The position numbers were made by a program, and so were the translations under genes. Source: Diogma glabrata (lineage: Eukaryota > Arthropoda > Insecta > Diptera > Cylindrotomidae). From it: DNA of 64,000 nucleotides. Of the stretch, positions 23,290 through 36,100 are shown piece by piece. The notes under the pieces are model-generated. The model had not been told where the DNA came from and ran no database searches. It worked only from the letters and a program-made list of their open reading frames with translations. The number at the start of each line of letters is the position of its first letter. The stretch's first letter is position 1. The stretch is from contig OY856188.1 of assembly GCA_963693315.1 (NCBI GenBank), forward strand, positions 95,537,745 through 95,601,744. The letters are read 5' to 3'.

Positions 23290-24246
23290 ATGTCTGAATT
23301 ATAAATCAATTTTACAAACATAAGAGGTTTGAACATTAATCTCAACTCGGTCCACCAATATCTTGAACGTTGCGGTCCTGATATTCTTTTTTTAACAGAA
23401 ACGATTATCAGTGGGAGAGCCGTAACATTAGATAATGGTAAATATATTTGTCCTAATTATGATCTAGAATCTTCATTCTATAACAAACATGGTGTTTGCG
23501 CTTATGTTCGAAATTCTATTCCATATGTGAGGATTAAAAAATTTGAATTAAACACTAAACACCATAATATGGTATCTTTAAAAATTTGTTGCCCTAATCA
23601 AACTTTGTTTGTTTTTGGATTGTATCGTTCTCCTAATTCACCTGAGAACATTAATTTATTTCATGATCTGTCTGAAAAGATAGATAGGTTAGCTCAGTAT
23701 CCTAATGCTAAGTTTATTCTTCTAGGGGACTTTAATGTTCATAATAAAGGATGGCTCATGCACAGCTCCTCTACTGATGAGATAGGTAAACAGGCTGAGC
23801 TCTTTGCTCTTTATCATAATTTCACTCAGATAATAGACCAGCCTACCAGAGTTCCTGACATTCCTGGACAAAGTAGCAACTTACTTGACTTATTTTTGAC
23901 AAATGATCCATGCTTAGTACAATTTAAAGTATCAGAGCCTTTAGGTGGGTCAGATTATAATTTGATCTCCACTAAATTAAATATAAAAATTCCTAAACAA
24001 TTTAAAGCAAATCCCCATCTTGTTTGGGATTACAAAGCGGCGGATTGGCAAGGACTTAAAATCTTCTTCAAACGCTTTCCTTGGAAACATAGTTGTCTTA
24101 CTGGCCAAGATCCAAACATTGCTGCTATTAATTTTTCTGAAATTATAGGTGAAGGCATGCGTAGGTTTATTCCTAATTAATTGATCATTCCGAAGGTTGA
24201 CCTATGGTTTTCGAGTAAATGCAAAAAAGCAATTAAAGCTAAAAAA
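23290..24246 (+). pseudogene. LINE APE-type endonuclease domain
   Basis: ATG at 23290, then TAA after four codons, then the nuclease in the same frame: FTNIRGLN, ILFLTET (catalytic Glu), YRSPNSPENI, LLGDFNVHNKGW, LLDLFLTND and GGSDYNLIS. In the last motif the usual SDH is SDY, so the catalytic His is missing here. The long open part is 23329-24180, ending in TAA; the frame continues past it for about 20 codons (VDLWFSS, KKAIKAKK) to the insertion point in an A run at 24241-24248. The nuclease would cut genomic target DNA in an active element; this copy is dead. Confidence 0.85.
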
Positions 24247-25570
<1,324 letters not shown>

Positions 25571-27482
25571 AAAAAAGGCTTTTCGAAAGTTTTTCCAAAA
25601 CAAAACTGATGAAAACCTTAGAGAGTATCGAAAAGAGAGGAATTCATGTAGGAAACTAATAGATGGAGAGAAAAATCTATTTAATTTGAAAAAAGCTTCT
25701 AAATTTGCTGAGCACCCAACTGGATCGCATAACTTCTTTAAAGCCGCTAAGACTATCCAAGGCAATTTCTGTAAATCTTCTCTTCCTCCTCTTATTGATA
25801 GAGATATACCTATTATTGACCCAAAAGAAAAGGCTAATTTGCTAGGACATATTTTTTCTATAAATTCTACCTTAATCGAACCCAATTTCCAACCTAGACC
25901 TATTCCTAAAGCATCGCTCAAAATGAAGCGAATAATTTTTCGTAAAAACATTATTCGAAAAATGCTTTTACAAATTAATACCAACAAGGCATCTGGGCCT
26001 GATAATATTCCTCCAATTATACTTAAAACGTTTGCTAGGGAGCTAGCACCTATCCTCACTAAAATATTTTATTTGTCTTATAAGAAAGGAATTTTTCCTG
26101 TAATATGGAAAATTGCTAGTGTACAGCCAGTAGCAAAAAAGGGTAGCAAAACTGACCCATCCAATTACAGACCCATTTCAATTTTGTCAGTAGTGTCTAA
26201 AGATTTTGAGAAATATATAAATTTTAATTTAATGAGCTTCTAAGAGTCTTCCAAATTACTTAATGAAAGACAATACGGCTTCCGAAAAGGAAGAGCAACA
26301 GGAGATTTGCTTTCGTTTGTTACTCATCTTTGGAACAGATCCCTTGAAAACTTTGGTGAGACTTTCGGTGTTGCTCTTGATATTTCCAAAGCATTTGACA
26401 AAGTTTGGCACAAAAATCTTATATGCAAATTGAGATGTTATGGTTTAGATGAGCCACTAATTTCCTGGATACAAAGCTTTATATCTGAGCGAAAATTTCG
26501 AGTCAATGTTGACGGTATTTCATCGGATGTATTTTCGACTAATGCAGGCGTTCCTCAAGGTTCCGTTTTGTCCCCAACTCTTTTTCTTATCTATATTAAT
26601 GACTTGTTGGTTTCAACAATTAATCCTATCCATAGTTTTGCTGATGATAGCACTCTTCATGCATCTCATGTTGCACCTAGATCGTATTCGCCTTTAGCGC
26701 TTAATAACTGTAGATCAAATTTGATAGATTCATTAAACGTTGATCTTAAAACTATCTTTGATTGGGGTGTTACTAACAGTGTTGAATTCAATACGTCCAA
26801 AACCCAAGTTTGCCATTTTTCAAGATTATCAACACCTAACCCTTTTCCATTGAAGTTTGATTCCAACGTTTTGATAGAGAAAGAGTCCGTGAAACTTCTA
26901 GGAGTTGAGGTTGAAAATAATATGAAACGGAATTCTCATATTTTTACCCTAGCAAAAAGCGCTTTTCAAAAATTGGGGTTTTTGGGACGATGTCGTAAGT
27001 TTTTCAGTAGCGAACAGCTTCTTTTAATATACAAATCTTTTATACGTCCCTGTATGGAATATTGTTCTCACATATGGGGTGGAGCATACTTATGTAGTTT
27101 GAAGTGTCTTGATTCTGTACAGCGGAGAGCAGTTAAATTGATTGGTAGCTCAAATCTTACTAATGACCTTGATTCCTTGCAGCATAGAAGAAATGTTGCT
27201 GATTTGACGATTTTCTACAAATATTTCATGGATGAACGGGTTTCTGAAGAGATCAAATCGATTTTACCTAAGTCTGCAAACCTATCGCGTCATACCAGAG
27301 CATCGGTAGCGGCCCATCCTTTTACGGTTCAAATAATTAGATGTAGAACTGTAGCCTTCCAGCGCGACTTTTTCAACAGAGTCTCCCATCTCTGGAATTC
27401 ATTACCTTCGTGGGTTTTCCCTGATAACTTTAACCCTCAAAAGTTCAAAGTCGGCGTTCATAAATTTCTAAAAGAAACTTAA
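25571..27482 (+). pseudogene. LINE reverse transcriptase with one premature stop
   Basis: The frame resumes after the insertion with KAFRKFFQNKTDEN. RT landmarks: NKASGPDNIPPIILK, NYRPISILS, then an in-frame TAA (26241-26243), YGFRKGRATGDLL, ALDISKAFDKVWH (palm Asp), AGVPQGSVLSP, SFADDSTLH (catalytic DD, about 26637-26660), and the C-terminal SLQHRRNVADLTIFYKY and LWNSLPSWVFP blocks. The two open pieces (25497-26243 and 26307-27482) are in the same frame, so a single base change separates them. The 3' untranslated part is short, with AATAAA directly merging into the poly(A) at about 27584-27607. Confidence 0.85.
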
Positions 27483-27607
27483 TTCTCAATTGATTATAAT
27501 CCCTAGTTGGCATGGTATCTTCGGATATTCAGAGACGCTAATGTATAATTAATTATATTAACACTAAACATGCCTAACTTCCAATAAAAAAAAAAAAAAA
27601 AAAAAAA

Positions 27608-27815
27608 GGACGTTAAAGTTCAACTTTTTGAGCAAAATTTAAAACTCATTTCTTTTTATTTTAATAAATTTCCAGTATGAAATAAAATTTTGTATTTACC
27701 TCAAACGAAAAGTGTTTTTAAAGGTACTCACTAGTAATTTTTAAAGGTACTCACTAGTAAACAACTAGCTCGTACTTTAAAGTTTCACTTTTCGTTCTAG
27801 ATAAATAAATAACTA
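27608..27815. repeat. Downstream copy of the flanking repeat block
   Basis: It starts with GGACGTTAAAGTTCAACTTT (as at 23082) and continues with a block closely matching 22797-22980, including GGTACTCACTAGTAA, which is itself doubled here at about 27722 and 27744. The LINE therefore sits between two copies of this repeat. Confidence 0.8.
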
Positions 27816-28138
27816 TTACTATTTTGTGTAAATATATGCATTTTATTTATGCAAATAGTACAGAATCTTACTCGTACAAAAAATCTTGTATGCAATTCAG
27901 GCGTAAAGTATCTTTTTTGCTTTCAAGTGATTGTTTCTCTCGGCTAACGCCTCGAGCAACAATTTCACTCTCAAGCGGAAAAGACATGTTTTATGCCCTT
28001 AATACATAAATAGCTATTATTTTACATGCAATTCTAGTTAACAGGAAAAAAAATAAACAACATAGTGGAGCGATAAATTGTGTATTCGTTTGTTTTGCAA
28101 GTGGTAGACATAAAGTACAAATTTTTTAAGTTTACAAA
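27816..28138. other. Non-coding spacer
   Basis: Nothing recognised. It ends at the left target duplication of the Penelope-like element. Confidence 0.4.
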
Positions 28139-28269
28139 TGTTATCGAATACTTTTTTTTTAAGATTGGTTTTGATATCCGTGGAAAAGTTTCCCCGGTGT
28201 TTAGTCCCTTGTTTTTTATCTTTTATATTTTTTTTGTTTTTGTCAAAGAGTTTGTCAAACTTCTTTGTA

Positions 28270-28797
28270 AACAACGGATGATAGACTAAGTTTTTTGATT
28301 TAATTGAAACTACAAAAAATTCATCGTTTCAAAATTGTGGTTTATTGCCCAAAACGTTTCTGTGGTTTTTTGCCACCTTCCTCAGTTGGTATATTCTAAA
28401 AACATTTATCAAGATTAAATACGAAAACAATAATGGTAATGATAAAAAAGAAGGAAAAACTTACATGGATTAGTATATATAACAAACTTAATTTAAAAAC
28501 ATTTAGTTTAAAATTATGATTAAAATTGGTTTAAAAAAAAATTTTCACTATTTTAAAAAACATTAAGTTAGAATTGTTAGACATTAATTAAAAATATAAA
28601 TTAAAATAAAACAAATTAAAAAAATATAAAAAATTGTAAAATTGTCTTTGTGACATTGTTTTTAAATGTAATGATAATAACAAAAATTAATAAAATTGAT
28701 TTGAAAAGAGAGTTAATTAGAATTTTATTTGCTGAAGAGAGAGAGTTAGTTGGTTGTTTCTGGTTTGTGTCTTGTTTTTTTATATGCTGTTTCTATT
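28270..28797. repeat. Inverted arm, left (528 bp)
   Basis: Reverse complement of 29706-30233. It contains the 3' end of the coding frame and the sense-strand (minus) copy of a hammerhead-like core at about 28356-28386. Confidence 0.9.
28356..28387 (-). ncRNA. Hammerhead-ribozyme-like core, sense copy
   Basis: On the minus strand: CTGAGGA, then a short GTGG/CCAC stem with an A-rich loop, then AGAAACG. This fits the hammerhead core CUGANGA...GAAA. Penelope-like elements are known to carry small hammerheads in their pseudo-LTRs. The stem has an A/AG internal bulge, so the fold is imperfect. The other arm has the same sequence on the plus strand at 30117-30148. Whether it cleaves is unknown. Confidence 0.4.
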
Positions 28798-29753
28798 AGT
28801 TGTGCATATGTTTTACTTAGGTTCTCCGTGTCAGTTCTGAAATTAATTGATTTTTTGTCTGCAACAATGTGTAACATTTCTTTGATTGATCTTTTTGTTT
28901 TATTTGATTCAAAGGTTAAAATTTCTGGGTTTTCTAGATTGAAAGTATGCCCAGTTTCTGTGTAGTGTTGTACAGCTGCTGTTCCTTGATTTGATGGGTG
29001 TTTTTGTGGGTGTTTTTGTTGTTGATCTTGTCTATGTTGCCTCATTCTGTTCTTTAGTTTTTGGCCAGTCATTCCTATATAAACACCGTCACAATTTTTA
29101 CAATTGATCTTGTAAACTAGGTTCGTTCTTTCTGTTTTGTCTATTGGATCTTTATTCCTTGTATAAGTTTTGTTTGTATTTTTTACGGTTTTAAAACCAA
29201 TTCCTAAATTTCTATTGTTGTGTGTGAATAGTTTTTGTAATTGTTCCGCTAAACCGTTAACGTAAGTCATGCCTAAATACATTTTTCCATCATTTCTGGG
29301 GGCGTGTTCATTGTAACTGATGTTATCTTGTTTCATTTGAACATCATAATATTTTTTTATTAATCTTTTTATTAATAGGTTTGGGTACCCATTCATGATT
29401 AGTTGTTTTTTTATTTTCTCTTTATTGGTTTCATGGAATTCTTTTGAGCTGAGAGTAAGGACCCTGGATATGAATGAATATGCTACGTTTGTTTTCTGAA
29501 ATTGTGGGTGTTTTGATTCATAATTGAGGATTCTGCCGGAGTTTGTGGGTTTTTGGTAAAAATCAGTTTTTATTCTGTTGTTTTCATCTTTTATTATTAA
29601 TAGATCAAGGTATGGCAAACGTCCATTATTCTCGTGTTCTATTGTGAACTTTATGTCTTTATTGATGTTGTTGAAATTGGTGAAGGTGTTTTCCATTTCA
29701 TTTCCAATAGAAACAGCATATAAAAAAACAAGACACAAACCAGAAACAACCAA
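28746..29753 (-). CDS. Penelope-like RT C-terminus plus GIY-YIG endonuclease (5' truncated)
   Basis: A 335-codon open frame. The first codon is TTG, so there is no true start: the first 16 residues come from the inverted arm and the element proper begins with GNEMENTFTNFNNINKDIKF. RLPYLDLLI and FYQKPTNSGRILNY are the usual Penelope RT tail. Then come INCKNCDGVYIGMTGQKLKN (GIY-YIG core with a C-x2-C pair), RMRQHR, and VQHYTETGH supplying the two His of the CCHH zinc motif, with a later Glu in IKEMLHIVA. Family knowledge: the nuclease nicks target DNA for reverse transcription. The catalytic YADD part of the RT is missing, so it could only act as a nuclease, if expressed at all. The last codons lie in the left arm. 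Confidence 0.88.
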   Translation of the reverse strand: MVVSGLCLVFLYAVSIGNEMENTFTNFNNINKDIKFTIEHENNGRLPYLDLLIIKDENNRIKTDFYQKPTNSGRILNYESKHPQFQKTNVAYSFISRVLTLSSKEFHETNKEKIKKQLIMNGYPNLLIKRLIKKYYDVQMKQDNISYNEHAPRNDGKMYLGMTYVNGLAEQLQKLFTHNNRNLGIGFKTVKNTNKTYTRNKDPIDKTERTNLVYKINCKNCDGVYIGMTGQKLKNRMRQHRQDQQQKHPQKHPSNQGTAAVQHYTETGHTFNLENPEILTFESNKTKRSIKEMLHIVADKKSINFRTDTENLSKTYAQLIETAYKKTRHKPETTN

Positions 29754-30233
29754 CTAACTCTCTCTCTTCAGCAAATAAAATTCTAATTAACTCTCTTTTC
29801 AAATCAATTTTATTAATTTTTGTTATTATCATTACATTTAAAAACAATGTCACAAAGACAATTTTACAATTTTTTATATTTTTTTAATTTGTTTTATTTT
29901 AATTTATATTTTTAATTAATGTCTAACAATTCTAACTTAATGTTTTTTAAAATAGTGAAAATTTTTTTTTAAACCAATTTTAATCATAATTTTAAACTAA
30001 ATGTTTTTAAATTAAGTTTGTTATATATACTAATCCATGTAAGTTTTTCCTTCTTTTTTATCATTACCATTATTGTTTTCGTATTTAATCTTGATAAATG
30101 TTTTTAGAATATACCAACTGAGGAAGGTGGCAAAAAACCACAGAAACGTTTTGGGCAATAAACCACAATTTTGAAACGATGAATTTTTTGTAGTTTCAAT
30201 TAAATCAAAAAACTTAGTCTATCATCCGTTGTT
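29706..30233. repeat. Inverted arm, right (528 bp)
   Basis: Reverse complement of 28270-28797, ending at ATCATCCGTTGTT. It forms the 5' side of the element as coded on the minus strand. Confidence 0.9.
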
Positions 30234-30242
30234 ATCGAATAC

Positions 30243-30467
30243 ATTCAATGACTGGATTTTGGTCGTTACAAAACTTGGATAGCTGAGAATAGTGACACAG
30301 AAAGAAGGATTACTCGTTAGTTAACCAAGAGAACCGAACTTGGCAAATCCTAAAAGAAATAGCTGAATTCACGTATTAAATGCCAACCACGATGCAACCA
30401 AGTAGACAGCAAATTGTATAAATAAAGAAAACGTAATGTTTAAATAAAATTTTATTTTTTTGTCGAT
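30243..30467. other. Short spacer
   Basis: Flank between the Penelope-like element and the poly(T) of the next LINE. Nothing recognised. Confidence 0.4.
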
Positions 30468-33084
30468 TTTTTTTTTTTTTTTTTTTTAATAAAATGTGTT
30501 GTGTAATAGGGTTTAGAATATGTGTCACAACAACACATAAATACCTTTTAAGACCTAGGTCTAGACCTGGGTCCCACAACAACTGGCGTTCTGAGGTGAA
30601 GATTAACGCTTTTTTAAACATCTGTGGGTTGAAGCCACCTGAGACTAAGTGTTCCGGCAAACTATTCCATTTGTACGCAGTTCGGACAAAGAAGTCTCTC
30701 TGCGATCTGCCAGTATGACAGCGCGGGATCTTTACCGTTTCACTGGTTGCGGTAGCCGATTGCCGAGTGGAACGGGGGTAAGAATAAGTTTGTGGCATGA
30801 TGCCGCTGATTTCATCTGAGCACTGCTGATGACGATATTTGTAAAAAACAACGAGGTCAGCAACAGTGCGACGATGTTGTAGGGAATCAAGTTTTGATGT
30901 CAAAGTTCGATCACCTACAATTCGTATAGCTCGCTTTTGAACAGAGTCCAAGAGGGCCAAGATGGAAACAGAGGCAGCACCCCAAACTTGACAGCAGTAC
31001 TCCATACAGGGACGAATATAGGACTTATAAACATGGAGCAATTGGTATGGAGTGAAAAATTTTTTGCATCTATTTAGGAGGGCGAGTTTTTTAGACGCGC
31101 TTTTTGCCATCGCCATTACATGATCGTTCCAGAGTAGGTCATTTGAAACTGTGACACCCAATAAACGAATGTTTTTACATTCACCTATTGGTTCATCACA
31201 CATACTAAATAAAATATCTTTGGGGAACTCGGTCTTTAATCTGGAAACAATCAACAGCTGTGTTTTGGTGGAGTTGAAATTGACAAGGTTTTGGTCACCC
31301 CAGTCGGCGACTTTATTCAGGTCTTTGTTCACGTTTAAGGCAGCGTCTCTCCGGGCAGGATTAATTCGTTCGTGCATTTTACCTTTTGAAGGAAGGGGCT
31401 CGAATGACTTGTGCAGAGTACTATCATCTGCAAAACTATTTATTGGGTTGCTGGTGATTTTCAACAATTCGTTGATATAAATCAAAAATAGGGTTGGGGA
31501 CAATACTGAGCCTTGGGGTACACCAGCGTTAATTAGTTTAGAATCAGAAGAATATCCGTCTAAGGTTACCGAAATGTATCGGTCGGATAGAAAATTTTGA
31601 ATCAGCTTCACAACATTGGGATGAAAACCGTACGCAACGAGCTTGTTGATTAAGTTGGCATGCCAGACTCGATCGAATGCCTTGGAGATGTCTAAAGCGA
31701 TAACGTATGTTTCACCACCTTTATCAAGTATGCTGTTCCAACAATGCGCTACATAGTTTAATAGATCGGTAGTTGATCTTTTGTTTCGAAAACCGTATTG
31801 GCTGTCGGATATTAAATGATTTTCTTCCAGAAATTTTGAAATATGTGTATTAATATAATGCTCATAGACTTTGGATAGGACCGATAGTAAAGCTATTGGC
31901 CTATAATTTGAGATATCGGATTTTGGTCCCTTTTTGGGGACGGGCTGGACATTTGCCAACTTCCAGCACGAGGGAAATATACCAGATTTGTAGGATTGGT
32001 AGAATATTTTAGTTAAAGTTGGTGCAAGTTCTTTGGAAAAGGTTTTTAAAATAATGGGTGGAATATTGTCCATTCCTGATGCTTTGTTGATGTTTAACCC
32101 CTTTAAAAGTTTAGCGACTATTTTGGGTTTGAAGTGAAGTTCATTCATATTAACTCCTGAAGACTGGATTTGGGGCATTTCTTTAGGAGTTTCCAAAACA
32201 GTGGAGCTCAGAGCAAAGCGTTCAGCGAACAAGTTAGCTTTTCTTGCGGGATCATTGACGATTAAATCACCATCAATAATAGGGGGAATAGAAAATTTTG
32301 TACCAGAATTTAAAGAATTAATGGCACTGTAAAAACTCTTGTCAGAAACAGACATAGACGTAAGTTTTGAGGCTTTCGCTCTGTCAATTTCGGACTTTTC
32401 GTTTGAGATAATCTGGTTAGATATTTTGTTGGCTTTTAGATATTGGGATCGATTAGTGGGAGTTTTGTTATGAATCCAAATATTAAATGATCTACGTTTG
32501 TTTCTAAGTGCCGTTTTGGCAGCTTTCGAATACAAGTATTTTTGTTTGGGTTTTACTATGGAGAAAGGGACAAATTTATTGATAGCAAATTGGATGGTTT
32601 CTGTAAAGTTTTGAGCAGAAATATTTACATTGTCAGTGTAAAAACAATGACGGTCGAATGGGAAACCATGGAAAAAATTTTGAAGACCACTCTTATCCAT
32701 TTTTGAGTAGTGAAATATTTTACGGGGTTTGGGAGCTGTAGTTTTAAGTAAATCAGTTTTGATAACTAATGAGATTAAATAATGATTAGAATTTCCAATA
32801 CTACCTTTCGCAACATCGACACTCGTAATATCTGGCATTGTGGTAAGATAGAGATCTAGTAGAAAACTATTATCACCGCCATTACGGGGAGTGAAAGTCG
32901 GGCTTTTAACAATTTGGAATAGGCCCTGAGACGCGGCAAAAATTTCTGCTAGTTTTCCACTATTGTCAACATCGTCGGTCGATTTGGAGAATTCCAACCA
33001 TGATTTGTTGTGGACGTTGAAGTCACGGGTAACGATAACTTCACAATTAGGGGACTTTGCTCTAATCTCGTCCATAATTTTTGT
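30376..33084 (-). pseudogene. LINE ORF2 (nuclease C-part plus RT), frameshifted at the end
   Basis: The open frame (ATG at 33075, codon 168 of the full-length relative) covers the end of the nuclease and the whole RT. Landmarks: VTRDFNVHNKSW, where the usual GD is RD; SNHYLIS; NYRPIALLS; ALDISKAFDRVWH; AGVPQGSVLSP; SFADDSTLH; and SLQHRRTVADLVVFYKY. I count about 25 residue differences from the other copy over some 830 residues. A missing A in the run after CAGATGTTT (plus strand about 30623-30628) shifts the frame, so the protein reads through the 3' untranslated region and the tail into Lys codons. The loss of the nuclease N-terminus makes it non-autonomous. Confidence 0.88.
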
Positions 33085-33104
33085 CAGTATATTAAAAAAG
33101 TTTT
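30468..33104 (-). mobile_element. 5'-truncated LINE, inverted near-copy of the 51.5-55.2 kb element
   Basis: Poly(T) at about 30467-30487 is the poly(A) tail. The short 3' untranslated region matches that at 55119-55180. Similarity to the full copy runs up to about 33104, where the sequence departs just upstream of the common stretch coding LTKIMDEIRAK, so about 500 bp of ORF plus the 5' leader are missing. No clean target duplication found. Confidence 0.9.
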
Positions 33105-36100
33105 GACACTTGTACTAATATCATTGACATTAGAAGCGAAGAGCTTGTTGAAATGCAGTATTTATGAGTCATTGCACCTGTTATGTTTTAAATAATCACC
33201 CAGTTGAGACACCTCGGGTATCAGCACGACAACACCACCCAAAGACGTAATACAGTATGTAAATGTGTACGAACAATATAAATGATGGGTACAAGTGGAG
33301 AATGAAAATTAAATAGGAGCTATTGTAATGAGGAATAAAAATTTTGCTTCCACCACCATGGAATGAAGTATTATACTTGAGAGTCCTGTCCAGCAATTGT
33401 ATGTGGAACTGATGGCAGTTTTGAGTCTTTATCTTCTTCTCCACAGTTTTCCCAAAAATAAAAAAACTACCTAATTATCTTACTGGAAGCTGCCTCCTAA
33501 CACCAGAATTCAATTTCAGGTTATAGGGAGTCAACATTTGCTATTGGTGACGATGGGGACTATTAAAAATATAGTTAAACTTTTATAAGGAAATTGGTTG
33601 AGCTTTTCATAACAATGAGATGGGTTTGAAGAGAGAAAAATTAATTGGGGAGATTAAACTAAAACAAACCGCAGTCAGATAATCGCAGGCTAAAGAAATC
33701 AGTCTTAAGCGGCTCTAATTTAACAGGAACACGTCAATATGGTGAACATATTTGGATCATTTATTAAACCAACCAGAGTGAAAAAATGAAGTTAGTAAAA
33801 TAAAATAGGCTATGGGAAAAAATTGATTTAAATAAGACAAAAAGGTATACATAGAATAATAAGTTAAATAAGTTAACAAATACCTTAAATTGTGAAGACT
33901 ATTACAAAATTATATAATAGAGACCTAGAATTAAGGGACTGTTACAAAATAATTTAACATGGGTCTAAAATTAAGGAAGGGCTATCATAATTTAATTTCT
34001 TTAGTATGGTAAGTCCCCACGGCCTACCGTCTAAATTCGAACATTTGTACAGGACGTTACCAGCCTTGCATTCATTATTATGGCTGGTAAAAAGTTGTTT
34101 TATGCTAAATTTGACAGTTGTTTCGTCAATTAGATCACCGGAAAGAAGGGTTCAAACACGGGTTCAAACATTCAAACATTCGGAATCAGTTCACCAACAA
34201 ATGAAAAAGTGTCACCAAATTCCTTAAAGAAATCGATGCCCAATTACAGCTTCTCATTCAGACTTGGGACAACAAAGGAACGAAAAGATTTTGTTAAGCC
34301 GTTAAGAGATAAAGACATCGATAAATTACAAAATTTGGTTACGTCTGCCATCTTCTATGCGGATGGTAGACAAAATTTTACGAAATGAAATGTCGTCGTC
34401 GTTTCACAATTCCAAGGAATTTCTTTCTACAAAACTGAACGCACCTCCGCCATCTAGAAGTCCATATGCATTCTTTGGGAAGATATTGAAGCAAATATGT
34501 GGCCTGAATCAAGTTCAGAAATAATAGAAAAGACACATGGCATATTGAAAATTTTTCGCAACCAAAGATAACGTGAAAACGTTCGAGGTTAGTTTAGTCT
34601 CTGATTTAAATTTACATTATCTCTCCGGTCGAAAAAATAATCGAATATAAATAGTCAGAGTAATTATAATTTCTTCATATCTCTCAATAAAAAATGCATG
34701 TACATTTCCATATATCATCTCAATAAACAATTCCTCTACAACTACAGATAATAATTCTACCTTCCATAAATCTGAACAACCGTATTATATCTACATATTA
34801 TACTATGACTTCGCTTTACAAACAAAGATGTTTATTATTTATGTAGACAAAAAAACATATTATTAATTGATATGGTGTGACGCAACAAAGCAATTACCTG
34901 AAAAAAAGTTAAAATATTATTGACTGACTTGTAGCACACATAAACGTGTGTTTGTTGAATTGAATTATTTTAATTTAAAGGCCGGAACCGAAACAAATTA
35001 GCAAATCATTAGCGAATTTCTTTAAATATGAATATCCTTAGTTTTAGAGTAAAATTTGAAAAAGTCTTTCGTTACACATCCATACCACAAAGCTTGCACT
35101 CCTACGGTAAGCACTAGTTTATCAATCTGTACGTTCAAATTGCACTCTTAACGCATTACAAAACTAATTTTGAATGCAACTAGAAGAAAAAAAAATTTAC
35201 AAAAGACACACACAGATATATATTGAATGTATAAGTATATGCCTGTATGTATTACACTATTTCTCATTTTTCTAACTGGATCAGACCCTGATTGGGATGG
35301 CTGGATCGATTCCTGATATAATAACATACATAAAAATTGTTTTTCGTACATAAATATGCATTCAAATAAAATCTAGAATATAATCATAGCTAAATTTAAA
35401 TAAATTAAATAAAATAAAAAAATTCAAATGAAAAAGATTTCAAACATCTACCACATAAATCACTACCACATAAATCATTTCTAAATTAATGTATATAGTA
35501 AAGATAAATAAGGCCTGCATCAGACTAGACTTACAAGGTCTTGGTCACGTCCTGACTATATTCAGGCTTTTCCTAACTAATTTCTGCTCGAGATGTTATT
35601 TAGACAAAATATCTTGTTTGGTGTCACGAGTTTTTGCCCCACTAATATACTTCTTCGTTGAAAAAAAAGAAGTTCTATGGATGAGGTTGTGGAGTTTTTT
35701 TCACCGAGAACAACATCGTAAAAGAAATATTTTGTGTTGTGAGCGGCTCTCCCTTTAAAGCTGAGATGGAGGTAGTTTTTATAAACTACGATTTATTTGT
35801 TCAATTTAATGTACATCATGAACTAATTGACGGATTTAAAATTCTTTCTTTTCGAATTCTATTTGATAAAAATAATTAAAGATTCAGTTTTTGATAATTT
35901 TTTAAAAAATAAAAAGGTTGAAGGGGTTGAAAGGTTGATATCCTTTATTATCCTCTATTAATGATATCCTCTATTAATAGAATTAATTCAAATTTCTTTA
36001 AAAAAAATTTCTTCGTGATAATTGCTCTAGGGAAATTATCAGTGTAATTGAAATCTATTTGATCAAATTTAATGATGTTATTAGATTTTAGAGAGTTTCA

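Larger units (their letters stand above)
28139..30242 (-). mobile_element. Penelope-like element with long inverted arms and 13-bp target duplication
   Basis: TGTTATCGAATAC at 28139-28151 and 30230-30242 is an exact direct repeat and the likely target duplication. Inside lie a 118-bp unique tail (28152-28269), a left arm (28270-28797), a core (28798-29705) and a right arm (29706-30233). The arms are both 528 bp, and I found no mismatch in the parts I compared base by base. The core plus part of the arms codes, on the minus strand, for the end of a Penelope reverse transcriptase and its GIY-YIG nuclease. Penelope-like elements are known for such inverted or tandem pseudo-LTRs and 5' truncation; this copy lacks most of the RT. 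The right end shares four bases with the target repeat. Confidence 0.9.

Noticed and set aside
33510..33570. Candidate exon after a TTTCAG acceptor
   Set aside because: Only a few codons before a stop, no donor site partner and no similarity that I recognise.
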